DNA of 39,465 bases from a virus. The position numbers and the translations under genes are program-made. Below, piece after piece: positions 7,292 to 14,946 of this stretch. The DNA lies in the IMG/VR virus record IMGVR_UViG_3300047326_000025, positions 1 through 39,465 of that record; one strand, given 5' to 3'. The notes beneath the pieces are model-generated. The model saw only the letters and a list, made by a program, of their open reading frames with translations, searched no databases and was not told where the DNA came from. Each line of letters begins with the position of its first letter. Position 1 is the first letter of the stretch.

Positions 7292-7801
7292 GTGACTATT
7301 AATAGCCCTGGGTTGTTTTTATCAACTGCAAGCAAAACGCTATCTAAACGGTTTGCTGCTAAGTGTGGAAAGCCAGATGCGAACGATTGCATTCCTTGGC
7401 TTGGGACTAAAACGCGCGGCGGTTACGGCGCTATAAGAGCAAGTAACTCTGCCTATACAACCGCGCATCGCGTGGCTTGGGCACTAGAACGGGGAGACCT
7501 GTCTCCCGAAATCCTGGTGTGCCATAGCTGCGACAACCCCTCCTGTGTAAACGCCGATCATTTATTTATCGGAAGCCCGAAGCAGAACACTGCTGACATG
7601 GTTACCAAGCGCCGACACAGTTGGCGCAACGGAACACCGTGGCAGAAGTTGAATTCTACTGACGGTGAAAGAATTAAAGATCTACGCAAAACAGGGAAAA
7701 CTCAGCAGGAAATCGCCGATTACTTTGGCGTTAGTCGGCCGCTGGTATCAATGATTCTCTCAGGAAAAATACAACATTCAACGCCCTTAACTGGGCAATA
7801 A
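7292..7801 (+). CDS. HNH endonuclease with C-terminal helix-turn-helix, inserted before the coat gene
   Basis: The product has 169 residues from a GTG start 3 bases after the scaffold stop. Residues about 55-105 have the HNH layout: AHRVAWAL, then CHSCDNPSCVNADHLFIG (zinc cysteines and catalytic His), then QNTADM. The last 45 residues read as a helix-turn-helix (TQQEIADYFGVSRPLVSMIL) for DNA binding. This architecture is typical of free-standing phage homing endonucleases. It separates scaffold and coat genes, normally adjacent, and the coat gene downstream appears to have lost its ATG, as if the insertion disturbed the junction. Confidence 0.85.
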   Translation: MTINSPGLFLSTASKTLSKRFAAKCGKPDANDCIPWLGTKTRGGYGAIRASNSAYTTAHRVAWALERGDLSPEILVCHSCDNPSCVNADHLFIGSPKQNTADMVTKRRHSWRNGTPWQKLNSTDGERIKDLRKTGKTQQEIADYFGVSRPLVSMILSGKIQHSTPLTGQ

Positions 7802-7823
7802 CGAGACTTCAATCGCCAACAAT

Positions 7824-9119
7824 TTGCTCACTATCTCCCAAATCACAAACGAGGGTTTGATGGTTTTGGAGAACGATCTGTGCCTCTCGGGTCACGTGAA
7901 CCGTCAATACGCCGATCAATTCGCCCTCTCGGGCGCGAAGATTGGTTACACGGTTAACGTCCGCAAACCGCCCCGTTATATCGGCACGACCGGCCCCGCG
8001 CTGAACGTCGAAGATACCAACGAGACGTATATCCCCGTCACCTTGACGACTCAGTTCCACGTTGACGTGCAGTTCACGACTGCCGACTTGGCGACCTCAG
8101 TCGATTTGTTCAAAGAGCGCATCATCAGCCCGGCCGTGGCCACGGTTGCCAACAAGATTGACCGCGACGGCGCGGTGTATGCGTACCAGAACATTCCGAA
8201 CGCGGTTGGTACTCCCGGCTCGCCGCCGGCCTCGTTCTTGAACTTCACCCTCGCGGGTGCGGTGCTTGACGCGGAAGCGGCTCCCCGCGATGGCTATCGC
8301 GTGGTCATCCTTGATCCGTTCAGCATGGCTTATGCGCAAGACTCCGTTAAGGGTCTTTTCAACCCGCAGTCTGTCATTTCTGAGCAGATTGAAAAAGGCA
8401 TGGTCGCTAAGAACTTTGCCGGCTTCGACTGGTACATGGATCAGAACGTGGTCTCGTACACCGTTGGCGCGCAGGGCGGTACTCCGACCTTGGCGAACAA
8501 CACTTCCAGCGCGTGGCTTTCCACGGGTTGGGCGGCAACGGGCACGATGCAGACGACTGGTTGGACCGCGAGTGCAAACCCGCGTTTGACTGTCGGCGAC
8601 ATCATCACCGTTACCGGTGTGTTTGCTGCTAACCCGCAGTCACGTGGTGCTTACGGCTCGAGCCGCCAGCGTCAGTTTGTTGTGATTCCGCCTGCTACGA
8701 CCTTGACCAACGGCACGTACAACAGCGCAACGGGCGTCTACAGCTCGACCGCTGGCGGCTTGCTTGACTTCTCGGTCAAGAACGTCGGTTGCTATGGTGG
8801 CCAGTTCCAGAACATCACCGCGCAGCCTGCGTCTAACGCGGCTATTCAGGTGTGGGGCTCCGCTGCTGGTGCGTCGGCCGGCATCGTCTCGCCGCAGAAC
8901 ATTGCGATGCATCGCGACGCGCTTGCGCTAGCGTTTGCTGACCTTGATCTGCCGGGTGGTGTCGATATGGCTGCTCGTGCGGTTGACGAAGAGGCGGGGA
9001 TTAACTTCCGCGTTGTCCGTCAATACACGATCAACAACGACGCATTGCCGACACGTTTTGACGTCCTCTACGGTTGGGCCTCGCTCTACCCTGAGCTCGC
9101 CGTCAAGATCGCATCGTAA
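7824..9119 (+). CDS. Major capsid (coat) protein, P22 coat-like
   Basis: From TTG at 7824 the product has 431 residues, near the length of P22 gp5 (430). LTISQITNEGLMVLEN, QYADQFALSGAKIGYTVNVR and the later NIAMHRDALALAFADLDLPG are typical of the P22-type coat family. Relatives commonly begin Met-Ala-Asn followed by LL. Here the codons upstream in frame read Ile-Ala-Asn-Asn (ATC at 7812-7814), so the expected ATG seems to be ATC, and only TTG or a non-standard ATC or CTG start is available before the in-frame stop at 7788. It builds the HK97-fold shell and probably needs the chaperonin. Confidence 0.88.
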   Translation: MLTISQITNEGLMVLENDLCLSGHVNRQYADQFALSGAKIGYTVNVRKPPRYIGTTGPALNVEDTNETYIPVTLTTQFHVDVQFTTADLATSVDLFKERIISPAVATVANKIDRDGAVYAYQNIPNAVGTPGSPPASFLNFTLAGAVLDAEAAPRDGYRVVILDPFSMAYAQDSVKGLFNPQSVISEQIEKGMVAKNFAGFDWYMDQNVVSYTVGAQGGTPTLANNTSSAWLSTGWAATGTMQTTGWTASANPRLTVGDIITVTGVFAANPQSRGAYGSSRQRQFVVIPPATTLTNGTYNSATGVYSSTAGGLLDFSVKNVGCYGGQFQNITAQPASNAAIQVWGSAAGASAGIVSPQNIAMHRDALALAFADLDLPGGVDMAARAVDEEAGINFRVVRQYTINNDALPTRFDVLYGWASLYPELAVKIAS

Positions 9120-9143
9120 TCACTACTATAAGGATACTATAAA

Positions 9144-9578
9144 ATGGCTTTTACTAATGCCGGTCCTTCTAGCGAAGTGACCATCAATACGGTCCCGGTG
9201 CGTAGCCCCCTCGCTACGATTCAGACCATTGCTATCAGCGTTACCCCGACTGCGTTGACTGCTTCGACCACGACCACGGAGAACTTTGGCGCCAACGGCA
9301 CCATCGTTCCTACCACTGGTGCAACCGGCATCCTGCCGGGCGACGTGATCCTTGCGGTCAACTTCTCGGGCGCGCAGACGGCGGGCGTCGGAATCGGCGG
9401 TGCTTACGTCGATCCGGTGGTTTTGGACAAGTTCTACGTGATTTTCACCAACTCGACTGCGGGCACGCCGACTCCGGCTGCTGGCTACTACTTGGTGACG
9501 GTTGCGCGGTTCATTCAGAGCGCGTCGGTTACTCCGGCTACGTTCTCGTCCTTGCCGTCGTCTATTACCAGCAACTAA
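9144..9578 (+). CDS. Putative head decoration or minor capsid protein
   Basis: The product has 144 residues, rich in Thr, Ala, Gly and Val in beta-strand patterns and without charged helices. The middle (ILPGDVILAVNFSGAQTAGVGIGGAYVDP) resembles small beta-rich proteins found just after the coat gene in many podo- and siphophages. A GGATACT stretch precedes the ATG by about 9 nt. The assignment comes from position and composition; I cannot name a family. Confidence 0.55.
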   Translation: MAFTNAGPSSEVTINTVPVRSPLATIQTIAISVTPTALTASTTTTENFGANGTIVPTTGATGILPGDVILAVNFSGAQTAGVGIGGAYVDPVVLDKFYVIFTNSTAGTPTPAAGYYLVTVARFIQSASVTPATFSSLPSSITSN

Positions 9579-9586
9579 CCAGGTTT

Positions 9587-9614
9587 CCCCGGTCCGCAAG
9601 GGCCGGGGTTCCTT
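9587..9614 (+). promoter_or_regulatory. Strong hairpin between two structural genes
   Basis: CCCCGGTCC (9587-9595) pairs with GGGCCGGGG (9600-9608) around a GCAA tetraloop (9 bp, one T.G), followed by TTCCTT. It could attenuate transcription after the highly expressed coat region or block 3' exonucleases. The ribosome binding site AAGGAG for the next gene lies directly after it. Confidence 0.5.
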
Positions 9615-9630
9615 CAAGGAGTAAATAAAC

Positions 9631-9972
9631 ATGCCTGGTAAATTCCTACAAGCGGCCGGCAATGAGTTGCTGGACACGGTTATTTACGTGCCAGCTCTCT
9701 CGTACCCGACTATTCCCGCTGGTGGCATCGTTAGCACTACCCAAACAATCGTCGGCCTACAGCCGCTTGATTGCATCTCGTGGACTGTGCTGGGACTGCC
9801 CGCCCACTTGGCGTTGGAGAATATCTACGTCTCTGCTTTAAACACGATCACATCCACGTGGAGCAGCGACGGTTCCGGCATTTCGTCCGGCACTGTCCAA
9901 GCTTTGCTTGAAGTGGTCCGTGTTGACGGCGCCAACCTTGGCGTCTCGGTCATTCCGCAGACAATTTCGTAA
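9631..9972 (+). CDS. Small beta-rich structural protein, putative
   Basis: The product has 113 residues. AAGGAG lies 8 nt before the ATG. Hydrophobic and Ser/Thr-rich strands with few charges suggest a small beta protein, and LDCISWTVLGLPAHLALENIY and ALLEVVRVDGA are its clearest segments. It lies between the decoration-like gene and the tail accessory gene, so a head or head-tail role is likely. No family is recognised. Confidence 0.55.
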   Translation: MPGKFLQAAGNELLDTVIYVPALSYPTIPAGGIVSTTQTIVGLQPLDCISWTVLGLPAHLALENIYVSALNTITSTWSSDGSGISSGTVQALLEVVRVDGANLGVSVIPQTIS

Positions 9973-9978
9973 TACTAG

Positions 9979-11178
9979 ATGTCTACAATATCGAGTAGTG
10001 CGCAAGACCTCATCACCGGGGCTTTGCGTAATCTGAATGTCCTTGCGGCGGGGGAAACCCCGTCCGCGGGTGACAGTGCGGATGCCTTGCAGGTGCTCAA
10101 TGACTTGTTGGAGAGCTGGTCAATCGAGCACTTGACGGTCTATTCGGTGGTTGAAAACATCCTTTCTCTTACCCCCGGCCAGTACCAATACACCATCGGT
10201 AACCCGGTCGGGGGTACTTTTACGGGTACGGTTACGGGCGGTAGCCCTGCTATCACCTCAGTCAACCCGCTCCCCTCCGGCGTACTGCAAGCCTCGGCTA
10301 CAGCCTCGGCCGGGTCTACCTTGACTGACTTGGGCGGCGCAATCCCTTCGGGAACTACCGCCTTATACGTCAGCATCCCAATTACTTTCACAGGTGCCCC
10401 AACAGGCACCGCGGCGACGTTAGCATCAGTTAACGGCGGCGCTGCCGCGTGGCCGTATGTCACCGGCTCCAACATAGTTACATTCTCGGACGGCGAGCAA
10501 CGCTCGGTTACGTTCACGAACGCTTCCGCGTCGGTCACTTGGACCGGCGCCCTAACGGGCTCGCCTACTGCCTTAGCGAGCATGCCGAACATGATAATCA
10601 TGTCGGCCAACGCTTCCGCTACTCCGGCCACCAACCCGGACACGATTACGTACACGACCCCGGGCAACTTCGCGGTTCCGCGTCCGTTACGTATCACCAA
10701 CTCATTTACTCGCATCACGACGAGTGGAACGACCGGCCTTGATTATCCTATCGATTTCGAGGGTGGACGAGACAAATACACAGCTATTGGTCTTAAGGGG
10801 CTACAAGGTCCGTGGCCCATCGTCGGGTGGTATAACCCGACTTATCCATATGGCAACGTTTATTTCTACCCCAACCCATCCGGAGCCGGTGCGCTCCACT
10901 TGTTCACGGATACGATCTTTACTGACTTCACTACCCTGAACCAAAGCATCAACTTGCCGCAGGGCTACGCCCGCGCGCTCAAGAAGAATCTAGCGGTAGA
11001 GCTCGCCCCGGAATACAACAAGCCGGTATCGGCAATCCTGCAACGTCAAGCTGACGAGTCGTTGAAGGTCATCAAGTCCCTCAACTCCACGCCGACCGTC
11101 CAAGCTTTCTACGATACCGACATAGTCCGCGGCCGGCGCAATGACGCGGGGTGGATCCTCAGTGGCGGCTTCATTTAA
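9979..11178 (+). CDS. Tail accessory / head completion protein (P22 gp4-like) with inserted domain
   Basis: The product has 399 residues. The N-terminus (ALRNLNVLAAGETPSAGDSA, then LNDLLESWSIEHL) and the C-terminal third are those of the P22 gp4-type adaptor, which binds under the portal ring and starts tail assembly. P22 gp4 has 166 residues. Here a Thr/Ala/Ser-rich insert of roughly 170 residues (about 75-240) reads like a beta-sandwich domain, so the protein is much longer than the prototype. It ends where the gp10-like gene begins (TAAATG). Confidence 0.75.
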   Translation: MSTISSSAQDLITGALRNLNVLAAGETPSAGDSADALQVLNDLLESWSIEHLTVYSVVENILSLTPGQYQYTIGNPVGGTFTGTVTGGSPAITSVNPLPSGVLQASATASAGSTLTDLGGAIPSGTTALYVSIPITFTGAPTGTAATLASVNGGAAAWPYVTGSNIVTFSDGEQRSVTFTNASASVTWTGALTGSPTALASMPNMIIMSANASATPATNPDTITYTTPGNFAVPRPLRITNSFTRITTSGTTGLDYPIDFEGGRDKYTAIGLKGLQGPWPIVGWYNPTYPYGNVYFYPNPSGAGALHLFTDTIFTDFTTLNQSINLPQGYARALKKNLAVELAPEYNKPVSAILQRQADESLKVIKSLNSTPTVQAFYDTDIVRGRRNDAGWILSGGFI

Positions 11179-12951
11179 ATGGCTAGCAAGGGTTACGACC
11201 CGGGCTTCGTCGGGCCGTCATACCAAGCGGCCATGGTTCTCCAAGATGCGGAAAACTGCATCAATTGGTATCCCGAGATCGCCGAAGTAGACGGCGCTAA
11301 AGAGGTAGTTGCGCTCTTAGGCGCGCCCGGTCTCAATGCGATCATATCGACCACGACCGGCCAAATACGCGGCATGTGGCCGCTCCCTGGCGGTGCCACC
11401 GCGCTCGTAGTAGCGGGGGCCAACGTCTACCTAGTGACCGTTACCACGCAGGCAACGGCTACACAAATAGCGCAGTTCGCGACTACGTTAGTCGGAACTA
11501 TGCAAACCAACTCCGGCCCAGTGTGCATCCGCGACAACGGCGTCATATTCAACGGCGAGGGCGGCTACGCCATCATAGTAGATGGTACAGTCACGGCGTA
11601 CTACTACAACATGCTAGGGCCTAGCACGGTGCAGTTCACGGGCGGAGTAGCACTGTCGAGCGGTACGCTGTCTCTGCCCGGCACCCTCCCTAGCGGGCTG
11701 GTGCTCTCTACTACGGCCACGCTGTCGGATACTTCCGGATTCATACAGGCCGGCACTTACATAAGCTCCATTAACTACGCCCTTCCAGCGTTAGCCATAT
11801 CAAAGACGGCGACGGGCTCCAACGCGTCAGAAACCATCACGCTATCTATACCGCAGTTTGGTACTCTCACAGATCCCGGGTTCTTGGGCGCAAGCCGGAT
11901 AGCCTTTATTGAGGGGTGGTTGATATTCAATCAACCCGCTACGCGAACGTTCTTCACGACAGGGCCCACCCCGTACACCATTAACTTCCCCGGTACGTCG
12001 TTTGCCCTAAAGGACTCGAGCACGGACAACCTCATTACGTTGTTTGAGAATGATCGCGAGCTGTGGCTAATTGGTGAGAGAACCTCGGAAGTCTGGTACA
12101 ACGCCGGCAACTCTACAGGCGTTAGCTTCTCAAGGGTGCCGGCCGTGGGGCCGCAGATTGGGTGCTCCGCCCAACACTCGATATCGCGCATGGGGCCGAG
12201 CTTGGTGTGGTTAGCCCAGAACGAGCAAGGCCAGAACGTAGTCGTTCAAACCAACCAATATGCGTTTGACCGCATCTCTAACCACGCGATAGAGACCGCC
12301 ATAGCGTCTTACCCGTTGGTATCCGATGCAATCGGCTACGTCTACGAAGAGGGTGGACATGTCTTCTACGTCCTGACGTTCCCGACCGCTGATGTTACGT
12401 GGGTCTACGACATGACGGCGTCGGAAGGTTACGGCAAACCGACGTGGCACCAACGCGCCTCGTACAACTCGGCAACCGGGCAGTTTCACCGCCACCGCGG
12501 TAACTGCTTTATGAACTTCCAGAACTTACGCTTGGTCGGGGATTACCAGACCGGGCAGATACACCAAATGTCGCGGGCTTACTACACGGACAACGGGTCC
12601 GTACTCAAGTCCCAGCGCAGGGCTAAACCAATCTGGGACAAGTCGAACCGCGAACGCATCTTCCACGCATCCCTGCAAGTCGAGTTTACCCCTGGCGTAG
12701 GGGTGCAGTCAGGCCAAGGATCTACGCCGGAGGCGATGCTAAGGTGGTCGGATGACGGCGGATTCACGTGGTCAAACGAGCATTGGCAGTCTATCGGTGC
12801 AGCCGGGTATACCAAGAATCGCGCTAAGTGGAACCGCCTTGGGGCTTCCCGGGATCGTATATACGAACTCAATTTCACGGACCCTGTACCGCGCGATGTA
12901 ATCGGCGCGACGTTGTTTGCCGAGAATCAAGAAGAGGCGGCTAATGGCTAA
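11179..12951 (+). CDS. Tail accessory / DNA stabilisation protein (P22 gp10-like)
   Basis: The product has 590 residues; P22 gp10 has 472. The N-terminus (GPSYQAAMVLQDAENCINWY) and repeated beta-rich segments such as DNLITLFENDRELWLIGERT match the packaged-DNA stabilisation family that forms the hexameric tail hub below gp4. A Ser/Thr/Leu-rich segment around residues 150-215 looks like an inserted domain. It starts immediately after the gp4-like stop and overlaps the next gene by 8 bases. Confidence 0.85.
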   Translation: MASKGYDPGFVGPSYQAAMVLQDAENCINWYPEIAEVDGAKEVVALLGAPGLNAIISTTTGQIRGMWPLPGGATALVVAGANVYLVTVTTQATATQIAQFATTLVGTMQTNSGPVCIRDNGVIFNGEGGYAIIVDGTVTAYYYNMLGPSTVQFTGGVALSSGTLSLPGTLPSGLVLSTTATLSDTSGFIQAGTYISSINYALPALAISKTATGSNASETITLSIPQFGTLTDPGFLGASRIAFIEGWLIFNQPATRTFFTTGPTPYTINFPGTSFALKDSSTDNLITLFENDRELWLIGERTSEVWYNAGNSTGVSFSRVPAVGPQIGCSAQHSISRMGPSLVWLAQNEQGQNVVVQTNQYAFDRISNHAIETAIASYPLVSDAIGYVYEEGGHVFYVLTFPTADVTWVYDMTASEGYGKPTWHQRASYNSATGQFHRHRGNCFMNFQNLRLVGDYQTGQIHQMSRAYYTDNGSVLKSQRRAKPIWDKSNRERIFHASLQVEFTPGVGVQSGQGSTPEAMLRWSDDGGFTWSNEHWQSIGAAGYTKNRAKWNRLGASRDRIYELNFTDPVPRDVIGATLFAENQEEAANG

Positions 12952-13192
12952 CCAACCTCGTATCCCGACATTCAACCAACCGATAGCGGACGATAAAGGG
13001 GCAACGTCCCGGCCGTGGTACTTCTTTTTCCAGGCAGTGTATCAATTCATAGCGGGCGCCAACGTAACCACTGGCACGCACACTGCTACATTCTCTGCAA
13101 CCAATAAGCCAGGTACAGCAACTACTGCACCTACCGCTTGGCTTCCTATAGTAATCGGCAACACCACATACTACATACCTCTTTGGCAATAA
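12944..13192 (+). CDS. Small tail-region protein, unknown
   Basis: The product has 82 residues. The ATG at 12944 lies inside the end of the gp10-like gene. N-terminal MANQPRIPTFNQPI is followed by an aromatic WYFFFQAVYQF segment and ends in WLPIVIGNTTYYIPLWQ. Small proteins ending in a similar W-x-P-V-x-I-x-G-x-x-Y-Y-I-P motif occur in tail clusters of many podophages. Its exact role is unknown. Confidence 0.65.
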   Translation: MANQPRIPTFNQPIADDKGATSRPWYFFFQAVYQFIAGANVTTGTHTATFSATNKPGTATTAPTAWLPIVIGNTTYYIPLWQ

Positions 13193-13201
13193 ACCTACCC
13201 C

Positions 13202-13573
13202 ATGTATAACTCAACTCCCTTTGTGTTCGTAACAGCGGCTAACACCACCCCGGTGGAAGTCGGTAGCGGCTCCAGCAACAAGTTTGCCGGGGCGTCTATC
13301 AACAACAACTCCACCACGTTGGGGCTGTTCATCCGCCTTTGGTGGGACGGGCAGACGGGCTTGGCCCCGGTCCCCGGCACTACCGTGCCGTCTATCACGC
13401 TCTCCTGCCCGGGAGCCGCTGCGGCCCCGGCCGTAGGCACTAGCAACGTAGATATCTCCAACCCGGTTGTCGGCGTAGGCAAGTTGTGGGTGTGGGCTAC
13501 CGCGGGTTCCGCGGCCGTCTCGGACACGACAGCCCCGGCCGCGGGCAACGTAACCACGATCTACTTGCAGTAA
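13202..13573 (+). CDS. Small beta-rich virion-associated protein, putative
   Basis: The product has 123 residues, rich in Thr, Ala, Val, Pro and Asn, without signal peptide or helices. It reads as a compact beta protein (NNNSTTLGLFIRLWWDGQTG in the middle). It starts 9 bases after the previous stop, in the tail gene cluster. No family is recognised, and a virion or tail attachment role is inferred from position. Confidence 0.6.
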   Translation: MYNSTPFVFVTAANTTPVEVGSGSSNKFAGASINNNSTTLGLFIRLWWDGQTGLAPVPGTTVPSITLSCPGAAAAPAVGTSNVDISNPVVGVGKLWVWATAGSAAVSDTTAPAAGNVTTIYLQ

Positions 13574-13586
13574 AGGCCGCGCCCTT

Positions 13587-13769
13587 TTGGACGTCCAAGC
13601 TGAGATTTTGGCGGAGCTCAAGAAACTCAATAAGAACATGGAGCACATCTTGTGTGTTCAAAAACTCCAAGCGGAACGGTGGAAAGCTAAAAATGCAGCT
13701 ACAAGTACCTACTTGGGACAATCTGCCAGCCCTCACGTGGAAGAACAAAGTAGCGCTGTTAGCGCATGA
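13587..13769 (+). CDS. Possible small coiled-coil protein (TTG start)
   Basis: From TTG at 13587 the product has 60 residues and opens with a good amphipathic helix (VQAEILAELKKLNKNMEHIL). No clear ribosome binding site is seen, and the last 77 bases overlap the next gene in another frame. Similar short helical proteins do occur at this place in podophages, but translation is uncertain. Confidence 0.35.
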   Translation: MDVQAEILAELKKLNKNMEHILCVQKLQAERWKAKNAATSTYLGQSASPHVEEQSSAVSA

Positions 13770-14160
13770 GTTCCAGAAGCTAGAGCAGACATCGTGCCCG
13801 GTGGAGCACATCTTCGAGGATGGTAAATACATCCGTGAGATGCGTATCCCAAAGGACACGTTGTTCATCGGCAGAGAGCACATTCACGGTCACGCCGTGC
13901 AATTGGTAGACGGTGAAGCCGTGTTGATCACCCCGGACGGCAAACACTATTTCAAGGGGTTTAGTGAGATCCACACCAACCCCGGCGCACACGCCGTGGC
14001 CTACATTTTGACGGACGTAGTGTGCCGAACGGTCCACCCGAACCCAGACAATTCACGCGACGTAGAGGCCCTCGAGGCCGCCGCATTTGAGCCGGCTGAA
14101 AAACTCTTCGCACTAGGTAGACAAGTGAAAGAACTAATTACGTTTGAGAGTGCCGCCTAA
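13693..14160 (+). CDS. Cupin-like phage protein of unknown role
   Basis: The product has 155 residues. The ATG at 13693 is chosen because GGAAAG precedes it by 6 nt and because upstream in-frame sequence belongs to other genes. The central segment (FIGREHIHGHAVQLVDGEAV, then a later HTNPG) has the histidine spacing and beta-strand pattern of a cupin-type barrel. Its stop overlaps the next start (TAATG). Proteins of this kind sit between tail hub and ejection genes in several podophages, with no proven function. Confidence 0.6.
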   Translation: MQLQVPTWDNLPALTWKNKVALLAHEFQKLEQTSCPVEHIFEDGKYIREMRIPKDTLFIGREHIHGHAVQLVDGEAVLITPDGKHYFKGFSEIHTNPGAHAVAYILTDVVCRTVHPNPDNSRDVEALEAAAFEPAEKLFALGRQVKELITFESAA

Positions 14161-14918
14161 TGACCGGCGTAGCAACAGCCATCGGCGCGGCTGCGGTAAT
14201 CGGCGCGGGCGCCACGGCCTACAGCGCCAGCAAGGCCGCCGGGTCGGCCAAGAATGCGCAGAACATCGCGCAGAATGAGAACCAGTACATACAACAGCAG
14301 GAGCAACCGTATGTGCAGTCGGGTGACCAAGCAGAGAGCCAACTCAACTATCTGTTGGGCAACGGCCCGAAGACTGGCGTAACCAGCTCCGCTGGCGGCT
14401 ACGGCTCCTTGAACGCCCCGTTCACCATCCAAGACTTCCACAACCTATCCCCCGCGTATCAGTTCCAGTTGCAGCAAGGGCGGCAAGGTGTGCTCAACGG
14501 CGCAGCCTCCGGCCAAGGCGCCTTGTCAGGTGCAGCCCTTACGGGCTTGACGGACTACAATCAATCCGAAGCTAACACCGCGTTTAACAACGCGTTTAAC
14601 CAGTACCAGACTCAGCAGCAAAACGTGTATCAACGTTTGGCGGGCGTCGCTACTATCGGCCAGAACGCCGCAGGCCAACAGGCGACCTCCGGTGCGAACC
14701 TCGCGGGGACGGCGGCGCAAGCTTCAGTTGCCCAAGGCAACATAGCTGCCAACGAAGGGACGAGCATAGCCGGGATTGTCGGCAACGCCGGCACGACAGG
14801 GGCTCTGTATTCGGCCTACGGCGGAGGCGGCACCGGCGACCCCAACTACTACAACGCAGCCGCAGGCGGGCCCGGGGCATTGTACGGCGGTGCAGGCAAC
14901 GTCATAGGGCAGCAGTAA
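14160..14918 (+). CDS. DNA ejection / internal virion protein (small)
   Basis: The product has 252 residues. An alanine- and glycine-rich N-terminus (AAAVIGAGATAYSASKAAGSAK) could insert in a membrane. It is followed by glutamine- and asparagine-rich helices and a Gly/Tyr-rich tail. This composition and position, first of three consecutive genes of similar style after the tail hub, fit the E-protein set (gp7, gp20, gp16 in P22) that leaves the head and forms a conduit for DNA across the envelope. Sequence homology to a named protein is not certain. Confidence 0.65.
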   Translation: MTGVATAIGAAAVIGAGATAYSASKAAGSAKNAQNIAQNENQYIQQQEQPYVQSGDQAESQLNYLLGNGPKTGVTSSAGGYGSLNAPFTIQDFHNLSPAYQFQLQQGRQGVLNGAASGQGALSGAALTGLTDYNQSEANTAFNNAFNQYQTQQQNVYQRLAGVATIGQNAAGQQATSGANLAGTAAQASVAQGNIAANEGTSIAGIVGNAGTTGALYSAYGGGGTGDPNYYNAAAGGPGALYGGAGNVIGQQ

Positions 14919-14946
14919 TAACCGGGTGTACCGGAGGATTTGAATA

